From Helicoverpa zea (Eukaryota; Arthropoda; Insecta; Lepidoptera; Noctuidae): DNA of 64,000 nucleotides. The notes beneath the pieces are model-generated. The model saw only the letters and a list, made by a program, of their open reading frames with translations. It did no database searches and was not told the origin of the DNA. Positions within the stretch are counted from its first letter, which is position 1. Each line of letters starts with the position of its first letter. The position numbers were made by a program, and so were the translations under genes. This document shows positions 51,268-62,595 of this stretch, piece after piece. The DNA lies in the NCBI RefSeq assembly GCF_022581195.2, contig NC_061453.1, positions 10,372,001 through 10,436,000 of the forward strand. The letters run 5' to 3'.

Positions 51268-54200
51268 CCCGTATCACGCTCGCGGATACATCAGCTCACA
51301 TGTATGCAGTGTGTGACGTGATCACTGTTACGATATACATGGAAGATACTTATTTTATACTATATCATGTTTAATACTCAATAAAGCTACTTAAAGTAAT
51401 TTTGCTAGTTTAGTTATAAAATTCAGATTTAGAGTCTTGAAGATTTCCACATAAAAAAAAAACTAGGAACTTTATACAAGGTGTTGATTTGCATTTGTGC
51501 CATAGTTTAGGAGGAGGACATACAATACGTAAATAATCGATTGGAATTACAGTAGATGGGAAATAACTAATATGCACTGCTTTTTTTGTCATTGTAATGT
51601 CGTGGTATTTCCGAAGTAATCCAATTTTATGAGTGATCGTTGCGTATGCGTTTGCGTTTGTATGAGGGTGCAGTACGGTTTTAACGCCAGTAACATACGC
51701 GCCATGTTTAAATAAGGCTAGATGACATTTACGGAATTCCGAAAAAAAATTAAAGAAAAAAAAATACGTACCAATTTTTTTATTGATTTGGGTCGAGAAT
51801 CATTAGCATAATTACCTCCTTGAATATGGCACGGATGCAAATCAACAGCTTGTATACATATATAGCAAAACATTCGGCGAAACGAAGTGAACAACAACAG
51901 CTACTTTATAATTGGATGACGTAAGTTGTACAATACAGGCGTCGTGAAAGAAATGTAATTAATTAATGAAAATGTTGATTGATTTCGCGGCGGAACAACA
52001 AAGGAAGTTTCTCGGCGAGGGCTCAACCTCACAGCCATGAGCCACGAATCTTGGGATTCTTGTTGAGAATTCATCAACTTTTGCCAACTAATTAGGTTCA
52101 CACAAACACCTGGCCGAGTTACCGAGACATACAGCTGTAGAACAATTTAATATTTATTACGTGAGAATTTCAGCTAAGTTCATTCGAAGCGAGTTGCTCG
52201 GTTTCTTAATGAATGAAATTATATCATCTCACATTCTGCGTGAGTACTTCATATCCATTTATTTCTTGATTAAACCTGTGAGAGAGACCTATAATTATTT
52301 TGCGAATTTGCGAGATATAATCGAAAATTCCTGGCATAGCTTGACATAATATACTTAAGTTAAAAAATTCTTACTGCAGAATTAAATTATAGTTATTCAC
52401 TTTACAACACATTATTCTTGTGGCTTCAAATTCGTTACAAAACCACAATGTAAAAAAAAAGTAATATAACATGGATACTCCGATCAATAATTTTCTACAT
52501 AACTTTCACACTGAAACAAATAATCTCTAAATACTTAGACACATACAGTTATTTGACAACCGCATTACATCCTTCTAAACTTCACCCGTCTCATTCAACT
52601 GTTTGTCGTAATTAGAGCTAACAAAAGCGAGTTGTAGTATCATCTTACAACTTCATAATATAGTTCAGTCTAGCCTCATTTACTCCTTTATCATTTAGCT
52701 CAAATACACCAACAACATAAACGTCTGTTTTTCTTTAAAGTACTGCTCACTAAACTTCACATTGAATTTTCTAAGTAAACAGTTGTTTTAAGAAATATGG
52801 ACGATTATGTAGTCCGTGAACTTGGGCTTCGTTACGGCGAATTTCTATTTAATCACTTTGTACACGACTAATTTGTCCCAGCTAAAGGATAAACCAAGGT
52901 TAATTGTGTAATCTACAACTGTGTTTGTACAATTTTGTAAACCGTTTACGTAATTTTATTTTTGTTACGATTGTTGTAGTAGCTTTTGTAATGACTGTGA
53001 TATCTAAATTCGTTTAAAGTGATATCAATTAGGGATAATTGGTTTAACAAATACTAAAAACACGCAGCGTCGCAGTTGATGATTTTTTAATGTAGGCTGG
53101 TCAATCTGGTAATCAATGTTTGGCAATAGAACCTCCCGATTCAAAGACTCTAAAATTTTTGCCGCAGTTGCTGTTTTCAGATACTTAAGGTATAAACAGG
53201 GATTACAGATTAATATTAGAAGTCAAATTATTTTGAGTTACATTATATGTGAGTTAAAAAACCGATCAAATAAATGTTTCAAAAGTGACTCGTTACATTG
53301 TTTATCTTGAATGTATCTTTGAAAATAATCTCTTTTATTAGCCTTCCAACGTATCAATTATTTCTGAGCCTCTCAATACAAATACAGGTCAGAGATCATT
53401 TGACCGGAGGCTAATAAATGTAAATCTCGATGTGTCTCTGCCCTCCCAGAAAACCTTTTTACATAAAGCTTTGAACAAATCTATCAGAAAAGGTCAAGAC
53501 GGTTTATTAAGATAATAGTTTCTTATTGTTTTGGGCTTGAATCTACATTTATTGTGTTCCTTGGGAAAATAGTACAACGCTAGTAAGTAGTTCGTTGATT
53601 TTGGAAATCTTTTATTTCTTGGCCCATTCATTATTAATTTTATTTAGAAACCAACACATATAATTTTCACTAAACTCAATGGCGGATCCCGACCAACTTC
53701 CTCCACCCACTGACACCTGAATTTTTTTTCTGCACAGTGACTCACATGATTTTCAGAGCTACTAGGTATATACATGGTCGTTTACATCATTACCCAAAGC
53801 CATCCTAAGTAGCCTCCACCTCAAGAAATAAAGGCCTCCTATCACAATAACTACCATCTTACAAAAGGAATAATTTCCACATTCACACGGCATCCAGGCA
53901 ATGAATTACGAAGTTACAATAAAAACGTCATAATACAATCTAATATAACTCGTTGTGAATGGAGGTTCAAGGAAGGGCGACACAAATCATCGCGCCCGTC
54001 ATACGCGTGTAATTATGGACCGGTCCCGCCAGATAAGATCTGTATAGCTTTTAGACGATAATCTCTAAGGGATGTGGGTGAGAAGTACCACTTTTGGATG
54101 TCTCGTGAATGCGTTGGATAGCTTTAGAGAGAATTTGTAATATGTATTTGCTTGTTTGAGCTAAAATATCGTGTTAAAGGCTACTTGTTTGAAAAATGAC

Positions 54201-54426
54201 TTTCGATGGGGGAAATTTGATACTGTGATAGTGCCAAACAACAAATACGATAACATACAATATATAATTCTGAAAGCTTTTCTCCTTCAAATATTCTTCG
54301 AATACGCATCATCTCGCTATCAATTAAAAAATATTATTCAAATGGCGAACTGAAAATGAAAATCCCGCATCTATCCCCTCTACACTTTAACCTATCAAGT
54401 TCTTCTTCCATATATTTTACCTCCTC
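51268..54426. other. gene-free DNA
   Basis: AT-rich DNA with chance frames of at most about 66 codons. I see no repeat family, RNA gene or exon. Confidence 0.55.
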
Positions 54427-54560
54427 AAACCTTCTGACCTCCGTAGCGCCTACTGCTACTACAACGGTAGTGTGAGTCAGGCGGGAGGAATGTGCGCGGG
54501 CGACGCGTTGTCCCCCGGGAACAGCCTGCGTCTGCGCATGTCACAGATATGTGCAGAAGG
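54427..54560. promoter_or_regulatory. GC-rich patch with a CTGCGCATG motif
   Basis: The patch carries GTGTGAGTCAG, GGGCGACGCG and GTCTGCGCATGTC. The last is close to the NRF1/erect-wing site. The plus strand is open for about 60 codons through it, without a start or clear splice frame. It ends 41 bp before the hAT-type MITE's left target duplication. A promoter is possible but unproven. Confidence 0.25.
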
Positions 54561-54608
54561 ACAATTGATTACTAGTTTATAAAATGATAGTCATTATGTG
54601 TTCAAGAC

Positions 54609-55005
54609 TAGTGTTGCAAAAAAAACTGGTTTTTTTTCTAATGTGAAAAAAAACCTGATAAAAAACAGTTTTTTTTCTGGGCCTTGTTTTTTTCAAGAGT
54701 ATAATAACTCTAAAATTGTTAGGGCATTTACCGTTAAAGATTAATACTTAAGATTACATAATAGAGTCTTAGGTTTATTCTTGAATCCACTGTACTTTTC
54801 TGATAAAACAGTACCAAAATTTCATAAAAATATTGGCAACATTCATTGATTGATGACTCAACACAAGGGAAATTTTGAAAATTGAACTAAAACATAGGCT
54901 AGAAAAAAAATCAAATTTAGAAAAAAAACAACGATGCAAAGTTTTTTTTCATGTTTTTTTTTCAATAAAGTGAAAAAATACAAATCGTTTCATTTTACAT
55001 CACTA
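54609..55005. mobile_element. hAT-type MITE, 397 bp
   Basis: The element starts TAGTGTTGCAAAAAAAACTG, and its right end reverse-complemented starts TAGTGATGTAAAATGAAACG; these are short imperfect inverted ends of hAT style. It is flanked by a perfect 8-bp direct duplication, TTCAAGAC (54601-54608 and 55006-55013), the hallmark of hAT insertion. The interior is full of A and T runs and has no transposase frame, so it depended on an enzyme made elsewhere. Confidence 0.85.
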
Positions 55006-55013
55006 TTCAAGAC

Positions 55014-57101
55014 CAAGTTGTTTAAAGAAACACTTCAATTGACGGAAAGTTACAGGATTGTCTTATCAAACCTGTGAAAGAAAAGGAGATTATTTATTAC
55101 ATTTTACATAAGACCCCTACGAAGTTTTTGTGTTTTTCTTCAGCCATAACTACTTACGATATCTACCAATTCCTAAATCACTGTTTCATGCAGTTCAGTA
55201 TAAAATATTCAGAAAGCAAGTAGTGTTTCAGAGTTGACCTTTTGTGAGCGCACACGTGGTGTCATGCGCCAGCGCCTCGCGATTGAGATCCACTGCACAT
55301 TCCAGTCGGTCGCTCTACAGATGAAAGTCCTCTTTTTAAGGATTATAAGCTTGTCTTAACGTTGGGATAAAACGCATTCTTATTCAAACAACCCTCCCTC
55401 TATATATTTTTATTTCATTAACGTTTTTAACAGTTTTAAAATGGCTGACGTATGAGTCAATTTCGGTCTATTAGATGTTTCAGGCGTATACCAAGTAGAA
55501 CATTCAATTAAGTGCTCGATCCTTTACGTTTAATCCACGTTTCAACACTTAGGTGACTTCAAAAAACGTCCTGTAAAAACTTAAACAAGCTGCCATCAAA
55601 ACTTCCAGATTCTTCTTAGATTTAAACACAAAGGGAAAACGGGACGATTTTGCAAAAACTTAGCACTCCCAGTAAACAAGTTAGATTGGCACTCGAAAGC
55701 CAGACAAAACGGTCTCTAAGGACTTTTATACTTTTAAGATACTTAATTTAACTCCGTCATTATGCCATGAACTGCTTATAAACTAACCGCCTCAAATAAA
55801 TAAAACACACACTGCCTTATTGTGTCATTTAATCAGGATACTATCTCCATATTATTTTTTAGTTGTGGATAACGTTGTAAATTGCACACTGATGTATAGG
55901 TACTTCTTAACCATATCGTTTGATTATATTAAGTGTGTAATTGTTTCCCAAAAAAATTTTTAAAAAATAGCTAGAATACTTACCAATCGAAAAAGTTTTT
56001 CAACCTGAAGGTTAGACACCACAATTGGATCAAACACTCCACAGTTCTAAACGCTTCACGTTTGCCACAAAGAACATCCGCAAGCACCGACAAACTGCAG
56101 ACAAAACAAACCAACTAATATATGTATGTATGTAGTTATGACGTGTCGGGATTATTGTGCTAGCGACTGTATAAAGTAAGTAAGTATAAAGTACGCATAC
56201 ACACTTACTTACGTGACTTTATAAAATAAAACTATGTCAAACTATGAACGGACATTAATCCCAGAGTTCGGGTTTACTGTGGTCACCAGTACTCACACAC
56301 ACATACTAAATATAATGTCTCAGTTTCAGGATAAATTAAATCACAATCGAACTTTTTCTGCTTATCGAATAATCTAATACTTAACATGTATGTATACCCG
56401 CGTGTAGGCAGGTACATGCTCTGTAAAATATGATAGAGAGAAATGGCAAACAATAGAACTATAAGTCGTCATACATAACAGTGACGTTATATCTTTGAAA
56501 CAATCACGAAATACGCGCACAATGGTCGCAGGTAATTGGGACTCGGTAACGGGTTTTCAATTACCCTGTTAAAACCTGTACGGCTTTCGAAAATAATGAG
56601 GGAAACCTGTGAAATATTATTTTTCATTGCTGGACTTTCTAGAATAGTTGTACAAATACAAATAAAACGTCCTAACGAATCATAGAAATAGATGCTCAAT
56701 TTTTTCTCAGTTTTATAAATACAAAAACCATAATTTTTAAAACGACAGCTGAGGATTAAGTCCTAGATTCCTGGGCTGAGAAATCAGATTGTTTCTGTTA
56801 CGGCCTTGGAAATAATATCTTGTAACTAGCGAAATATTGGCCCACATCGTACCTCTAGACAAGTTAAGTGACAAATCACGATTAGATGCAAAGTATTCCT
56901 TTTATGGTCATAATAACACGTGTGTCTGCTATATCTCATTAATGTATCTCTAAATTGTCTTAATGTATTTTAAACTGAAGAAAGCAGTTGTTTGCATGGC
57001 ATAAAGTAACAGTGCCCTGTACAATACAAGTGATGCTTAAGTAAGTAGGTACCTACTTGTGCTTACCGTTAATGAAGTACCGTAATATAACTAAATTCGG
57101 T
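55014..57101. other. gene-free DNA between two MITEs
   Basis: No gene is visible. The bulged hairpin at 56.17 kb and the palindrome AAGTAGGTACCTACTT (57043-57058), a GTAGGTACCTAC type common in Lepidoptera, are the only structures that stand out. Confidence 0.55.
56170..56223. repeat. bulged hairpin with TAAGTAAGT arms
   Basis: TATAAAG plus TAAGTAAGT (56170-56185) pairs with ACTTACTTA (56203-56211) and CTTTATA (56217-56223), leaving CGTGA as a bulge. A (TATG)n-like stretch lies 40 bp upstream. Simple-sequence origin is likely. Confidence 0.5.
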
Positions 57102-57103
57102 TA

Positions 57104-57633
57104 CAGCCGACTCTTGTTAATTCAAACCTGTGATATTTCGAACCTCTCGTTAATCATTCAAAGTTATCACGAGTTCCCTACAAAATCTCTTTATATTTCG
57201 AACTAAATCAATACATTTTTATGCACTTGGTAATTCGAACGAAAAAAGCATTGCTATATAACAAAACGACGCGTTAATTCGAATTCTTAGTCGTCCAACA
57301 CTCGAGAATTCAAAGTTGCAGAGAGAAAGAGGCGGAAAGATTGTAAGTCAGAGTCAGAGAGCAGTCTGAGTAGCAGCAATCTGTTTTGAAGCAGTATGAC
57401 GGAGCTGTTTTGAAAGATTAATTAATTCACATTATGAATACACACAAATGTGTCTTTAAACTTTTGACATAGTTATAAAATAACAGTTAACAAATAATAA
57501 TTGATCATCACTTAATAATTCGAAGTTTTATTTTTTTTCTCTCACAAATTTCGAACCATTTAATATTTCAAAAACTCGATAATTCGTAATATTTTAAGAG
57601 TCCCTCGAGTTTCGAATTAACGAGAGTCGACTG
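57104..57633. mobile_element. pogo/mariner-type MITE, 530 bp
   Basis: The left end reads CAGCCGACTCTTGTTAATTC, and the right end reverse-complemented reads CAGTCGACTCTCGTTAATTC. The flanks are TA on both sides (57102-57103 and 57634-57635), the target duplication of the Tc1/mariner group. CAGTCGACTCTCG-like ends are typical of the pogo/Tigger branch as I know it. TTCGAA and AATTCGAA recur as subterminal motifs. No intact transposase frame is visible, so it is non-autonomous. Confidence 0.8.
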
Positions 57634-57808
57634 TAATTTGTTTTCAATAGTTTTCCGAGCCCTTCCGGAAATCAATTGGATAGTTAACGAAATACCTCGA
57701 AATCAAATTGGTGGTTAACAATTAATTTCCTGCCAAATTAACGCTGCACTTCGGAAAGTATTAACCCGAGGCCACAAAGCTGTACCTACATACATAAATC
57801 TTACCCCC

Positions 57809-57918
57809 ACACTCAGAGACATTTAATGATTACTTAAATCACTCCTTAGTGACAGATTCTCATAGAAATTCTGCACTAAGGAACGGCTTAAGTTACCATT
57901 AAATGTCTCTGAATGTGT
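57809..57918. repeat. 110-bp fold-back MITE
   Basis: The left arm, CTCAGAGACATTTAATG then ACTTAAATCACTCCTTAGTG, pairs with the right arm CACTAAGGAACGGCTTAAGT then CATTAAATGTCTCTGA almost along the whole length. This leaves a loop of only a few bases around TCATAG. Outer bases ACAC..GTGT also pair. It is one long hairpin without coding capacity. Confidence 0.75.
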
Positions 57919-59039
57919 CAATTAATGTTTGTAATTTACTTACGTACGTATATTCAAGGATAACAAAAAAGTATTTCGCTCCGCTTATTATATTATCAGA
58001 CATTTCTACATGAGCTGCTAGAATTTATGTATTCTAGATTCTCTAGATAATACCGCCACCAGGTGATAGAATTCCCAAGGGCAAGGTCGCTTACTAATCA
58101 CATAAAATGAACCTAAACGCTCCACCTAATACCCTGTAATTCTATTGTAATCAATGTGGTACATTCTAGACGACAAATTGCTTTTATGTAAATTGTGTGG
58201 ATTGATACAATTTACATGAAATCAATAACATACAGCTGGCTTGGATGATAGATTTCCATCTATTCGTACCTACGTAACGTGCCTATCTTTAAACCTACTT
58301 GTATATCTAACAGTAATTTAAATATGTTTGAGAACAATCTATAGGTTATCATTTGCTTTTCCATCGAATTTCCTCAATTATTATTTGTTGTATTGAGCCA
58401 ACAGCTTTAGGTACCATGAAAAATTAGCGGGTAGGTATGAATAATTGTACCCTTCTATTTATAGAGAACGCCTTCCCGAATTGGGCAAGAAAAAATCGTA
58501 AGCACAAAAAAGTTGTCATACAATTTCCCTAAAGCATAAATGATGAGTTCACAGCACTTTTCGCCATGGCAACACTTTTCTCACCTTTCATAAGGAAGCC
58601 AGGTGTAACTGTAGGCGGAGTAAAAACTTTTTCTTCGCGTCATTAATCATTGCCAAAAGTCCGCTCGCTACCTGAAGAAAATGACTGTTTCTCATAGCTC
58701 TTATTTATACTTTTAATTTTGTACCGTTTGAGGAATTTGCTTGAGTTACTCGAAACTTTGTCTCATAATGTGTGTTTAGGGAATATGACTAGCTGAATTG
58801 AGTTTAGGTAAGCATCATCCATCATAACTGTAATGTTCATAGGTAAACAACGACATCGGAGTAGTGAAATGGTAATAGTTTTCATTGCGCTTACTGGAGT
58901 AAATGTCGAGATTTGTTTAAAAAAAAATTGCTTCTATGATTCACATTTCGCCATCAAGTTGTTTTAAAAGGACAGAAAGATGATTGAGGTTTTATTTTAC
59001 CTCATATCAGTTAAAGTGTAGGGTTCCCAAACTCCTTAC
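57919..59039. other. gene-free DNA
   Basis: AT-rich DNA between the fold-back MITE and a decayed repeat. Nothing recognisable is seen. Confidence 0.5.
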
Positions 59040-59140
59040 CCGATTTGAAACAAATTCGCAGTTGAGAATCCACACTATCCTCGGGTGACATAAACTATAT
59101 TTTACCCTACTGAAACCGCGGGAAAATTCTTTGTTCTAAA
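59040..59140 (-). repeat. decayed copy of the CCGCGGTTTCA repeat family
   Basis: On the minus strand: TTTTCCCGCGGTTTCAGTAG, GGTAAAATATAGTTTATGTC, ACCCGAGGATAGTGTGG and finally TTCAAATCGGGTAAGGAGTT. This order parallels the copy at 25.78 kb (GGGTAAAATATAGCCTA, ATCGGTTTAGTAGTTTCGGA). The start block is shortened. Confidence 0.55.
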
Positions 59141-59249
59141 TAAAAAACAACAAAAGCCAATCTTCAATCGAACATCAAGTCGAAACATAGTGTGTAATTA
59201 ATCTCACTACTTCATGATTGCGAGCCGGAGAGGCGTCGAAGTGGGAATC

Positions 59250-59269
59250 AAAGAAAGAAAGAAAGAAAG
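59250..59269 (+). repeat. (AAAG)5 microsatellite
   Basis: Five uninterrupted AAAG units lie between AATC and TTCC, next to a GC-rich patch at 59.28-59.32 kb. Confidence 0.85.
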
Positions 59270-59670
59270 TTCCATAGTAGCGGGCAGGGCCAGCTGCACT
59301 AGCCGCCGAACCGCGCCGGTCATAAAACTTTTTAAATTGCTTTCTTTTTACATTTAAATAAATGGTTGTTGTAAATAATTCGCGGATTCCTTTATTTTTC
59401 TTCCTTACAGCAGCGACTCTGTTTAAGTTTATTTTAACAGACGTTATGTAAAGTGCTTTATCTAGGTTACCTACTATACTTTCCTCGTACCTAACTAAGT
59501 TGGTTAACTACAACAAAGAGTGAGTATTTGTTATATTAGCGTATAATAAATAATCCTAAGTACTTACAATAATAAAAATAATGTTGACTTAAAAATAACC
59601 TATAACTCCAACACATATATGTTTCATTCAATTTTCACAAAGAATTTCATTTTTCGAAGCACACGCGAAA

Positions 59671-59868
59671 TTATTCGAATTTCAAATCCAAAGCCGCAAG
59701 GTTGTCTCTGATCCGACCCTGTAACCGTGAAGGTTTCAGGTGGCGAAACTCTTCACCTTTGAACTTCGCAATCTCACGGCTGCGGAGCCTCTTTTCTTGA
59801 AACTTTACGAGTGTGTAATCCATTTTGGGCTCGTGACCTGATTTCACGTATCGCTCAAGCTCAAACAT
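59671..59868 (-). CDS. putative small protein, 65 residues, unknown function
   Basis: From ATG 59868 to TAA 59671 the minus strand encodes a soluble, highly charged 65-residue protein starting MFELERYVKSGHEPKMDYTL and ending NLAALDLKFE. There is no signal peptide or membrane segment. The middle (VKFQEKRLRSREIAKFKGEE) looks like a basic amphipathic or coiled helix. Codon use is balanced and the frame has a higher GC content than its surroundings, unlike the chance frames nearby. The frame stays open about a dozen codons upstream of the ATG, to an in-frame TGA. A GTG in that stretch is unlikely to be used in a eukaryote. It could be a one-exon gene, a terminal exon, or a fragment of a copied gene. 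I see no clear AATAAA close behind it, and I do not recognise the family. Confidence 0.45.
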   Translation of the reverse strand: MFELERYVKSGHEPKMDYTLVKFQEKRLRSREIAKFKGEEFRHLKPSRLQGRIRDNLAALDLKFE

Positions 59869-60103
59869 ATTTTTTGTTGCCGGTAAATTCACGGATGTGC
59901 CTCATACTTCTGAAGTTTGAAAGTACCGGTGATTTTCGACAAGTTTTCCTGATATTTACGTGAATGCATGAAGTGAAGTGAAAAAGTAGAGATAATCTTT
60001 TTATATCAACATCTAGATTGGTTTAACTTTTGTCTATAAATACTTAGGATAATACATACCTATTATTGTCAAGTTAAAATTAAAAAGATTAAATATTTAA
60101 TTA

Positions 60104-60195
60104 AATCACCAACCCGCATTGAGCAAGCGTGGTGATTAACGCTGTGAGAGAAGGCCTGTGCCCAGCAGTGGGACGATAAAAAGGCTGTTATAGTA
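60104..60195 (-). repeat. second copy of the CTGCTGGGCACAGGCC repeat, inverted
   Basis: Read on the minus strand: AACAGCCTTTTTATCGTCCC, ACTGCTGGGCACAGGCCTTC, TCTCACAGCGTTAATCACC and ACGCTTGCTCAATGCGGGTT. It parallels 27752-27840 but lacks the internal CGGAGAAGGATTGA block, so the two copies come from different variants or one has a small deletion. Confidence 0.75.
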
Positions 60196-60612
60196 CAGTA
60201 CAAATTATAAGTTACCATAGATAACCTGAAAGCAAACGACTAAAATACCAACTCAATCTTCATAAGAAAATAAAAGACGTTACGAGCAAGTTATGTCTAT
60301 TTATATTTTAAAAAGCTTTACCTAGAAACTCAATTTATCCCGAGTGCACACAGTGGAGTCTGCTTCAGTGCACACAAATACACACGAAGAGATATGAATG
60401 CGTAACGAGATTTATACCAACATTTATCTGGATGATATGCCTTACGTTTTCAATAACGTATGAATGTTATTCTGAGTTTCTGAGCCACTTATGTACTCGA
60501 ATACGTATTTATTTAAGTAGGTACATAGAATATTTGTCTCTTAAAAGTTACTAAATGGCTCCAATATTTGTTTGTTTTTTATCTAGGCTAATGTGACTAA
60601 TAAAGGAAAAAA

Positions 60613-60723
60613 CCTTGTTTGAAAAATTCTTTCACTGTTGGGAAGCTACATTATTCCCAAGTACCATTGGCTACATTTTATCCGGGCAGTAGTTCTCACG
60701 AACGCGAGTGAAACCGCGGGATA
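60613..60723 (-). repeat. decayed copy of the CCGCGGTTTCA repeat family
   Basis: On the minus strand: CCCGCGGTTTCACTCGCGTT, GAACTACTGCCCGGATAAAA, TGTAGCCAATGGTACTTGGG, ATAATGTAGCTTCCCAACAG and TGAAAGAATTTTTCAAAC. It aligns over its whole length with 25.79-25.89 kb. The family's 3' end (ATATTAGTAT) is absent. Confidence 0.65.
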
Positions 60724-60807
60724 TTTACTACTTGTAACACCGTGTAAACTGGCTCTATGTAATCCCATAAGGTAAGGTGGTAGCTACATAGGTACTACAT
60801 AGCAGGA

Positions 60808-60892
60808 ATACATAAGGGACGCACTTAAGAAATTATGGGGAGTACATAAGGAAAGTATGTAAGGGAGTACACAAGGAATGCATATAAGTTTA
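60808..60892 (+). repeat. degenerate minisatellite, ACATAAGGA-like units
   Basis: Related units follow one another: ATACATAAGGGA, GTACATAAGGAA, GTATGTAAGGGA, GTACACAAGGAA and GCATATAAG, with AGT between several of them. Spacing is irregular. The block lies just downstream of the decayed repeat at 60.61-60.72 kb. Confidence 0.5.
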
Positions 60893-61964
60893 GTACATGT
60901 AAACTTATTAATCCTAATTGTACATACAGCAACAAGAATTAATAATTTCGTATTAAAAAAAATAAGAAATACCTACGTTCATTATTTTATCCCTATGATT
61001 AATTTCAAGCCAAGATAAGACTAACGTTAGCATACAAACTGATACTTCAATTTTATTTATTTAATTTTAAATAGATAAAATTTTCTAAAATATCCCAACA
61101 CCTCTTAGAATGTTATGCCGAGATTTAAAAAGCCTGCGTACCTGTCTCGTTCAGTGTAAGCCCACTGTTTGTATTATATTGTGTAAAGGACTTTCGTATC
61201 GTCTGTCTGAAGGGCGTGCAATGTCGGCTTGCAGACACTCACTGCGCACTTTTATAATAGACTAATAATGTCTTTCAGCTGAATAAAAATTAAATGCACT
61301 TGTTTAATAACTGATCCTGGCTAGCTTTATTGTAATGTTGATATTGACAATCCGATTTACGCAAAAGGAGCTCACTGTATCCTTAGGTCTAGCAGTTTTT
61401 AACTTGGATTCCAAGCAGATGGTACGCTCCAACCATCTTCTCTATTGAATAACTACTTAATAAAAAGAAATTATTATAATAAATAAAAATTTATTGTATA
61501 AGAAATGACCTTCCATAATCGTAATTTTTTACTATTTTTAACACCGTATCTAAAACAAATCATATGCCATTTTAACTGCAACCTAACGCCATCAAATATA
61601 TAGGGCAAAAGATCAAAGTGTCGACAAAACAAAATAATAAAACAGAAACGCGTTGTTGGGACAACACAACTTCTTCGCAATTCTCGTACCATAAAGGCTA
61701 CACTTACATCTGCGTTAAGATATTACTTTCATAAGACAAACTCGGGAAAAAACAAATTTATTATACCACTTACGCCCGTGTACCATCGTCCTTATGGTGG
61801 CAAGTTAACAGGGAAAAGGCGGTGAAGAAAAACTAGTTTTCCATTTATAAACGCGTTTAATTCTTGTAGTTTGCTGGAAAACTGAGGTGAGAATAGAGAA
61901 ATTGTGAATTATGACATTATAGATTTCTAATAAAACAATGGCAATGATCGTGTACTGACTAAAG

Positions 61965-62150
61965 GTACGTCTTGACTGCATTAAATAGGCTGCAGCTGCA
62001 CTACTGGTTTGTTTATATTTACATGAAATCCTTTTGAATCGAAGCGACAACAGCACGGGCCTCAAAAATCTACCGATATTACGCAGTCACTGCGAGTGCG
62101 GTTGGCAGTTGCAGTCGGCAGCTACTTTCAAACCGCACTTAGACATAGCA
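61965..62150. repeat. possible degenerate relative of the 29.02-kb fold-back repeat
   Basis: AAAGGTACGTCTTGA (from about 61965) resembles the left arm at 29.02 kb. GCAGTCGGCAGCTACTTTCA (62111-62130) resembles its right arm. The middle differs, so this would be a longer or interrupted copy. It lies directly upstream of the Helitron-type element. Confidence 0.35.
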
Positions 62151-62181
62151 CCGCACAGATACGTAAATCTCATTTTACTCA

Positions 62182-62347
62182 TCTATATAAATAAAAATGA
62201 ATTGTTGTTCGTTAGTCTGACTAAAACTCGAGAACGGCGGGGCCGATTGAGCTGATTTTGGTTTTAAAATGTTTGTCGTAGTCCAGGGTAGGTCTAAACG
62301 GTGAGCAAATAAGGAAAAGGCGGTACGAAGTGCGCCGGGTCAGCTAG
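62182..62347 (+). mobile_element. Helitron-type non-autonomous element, 166 bp
   Basis: The unit begins TCTATATAAATAAAAATGAA and ends GCGCCGGGTCAGCTAG. It has 5' TC and 3' CTAG ends and sits between an A (62181) and a T (62348), as expected for Helitrons, which make no target duplication. A small GGCG..CGCC stem precedes the 3' end. The sequence matches a short element very common in moths. It carries no Rep/helicase frame. It ends 34 bp from the MCM7 poly(A) signals. Confidence 0.7.
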
Positions 62348-62381
62348 TAGGAAATAAAAGTCAGGATATTAGAAAATAATG

Positions 62382-62394
62382 TTTATTCTTTATT
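62382..62394 (-). terminator. MCM7 poly(A) signals
   Basis: On the minus strand two AATAAA hexamers overlap this interval (62382-62387 and 62389-62394), about 120 bp past the MCM7 stop codon. They imply a short 3' UTR ending close to 62370. A Helitron-type element ends only 34 bp further on, so transcript termination and the transposon are almost adjacent. Confidence 0.7.
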
Positions 62395-62514
62395 AATTAA
62401 TTAAAAAACATAATCGCAGTCAATCAGGTCTTATAAACTAATCCAACAGGCACACTGGTTCGCTTACAACTAACTTAACTAGAAGAGGTACAAAACATCG
62501 GTGGGTTACAACTA

Positions 62515-62595
62515 TTACATGAACGTGATCTTGGTTCGCACTTGGTTCACTTGCCAGACGTTGAGATTCTCATACTCTTCAATACATGCGTCAAC
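62515..62595 (-). CDS. Mcm7: MCM7 terminal coding exon
   Basis: This 81-bp coding part follows a pyrimidine-rich TTTTCTCAG acceptor and encodes VDACIEEYENLNVWQVNQVR and then TKITFM before TAA. The YENLNVWQVN..RTKITF ending is diagnostic for MCM7 and settles the identity of the gene. The stop codon occupies 62515-62517. Confidence 0.96.
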   Translation of the reverse strand, partial: VDACIEEYENLNVWQVNQVRTKITFM

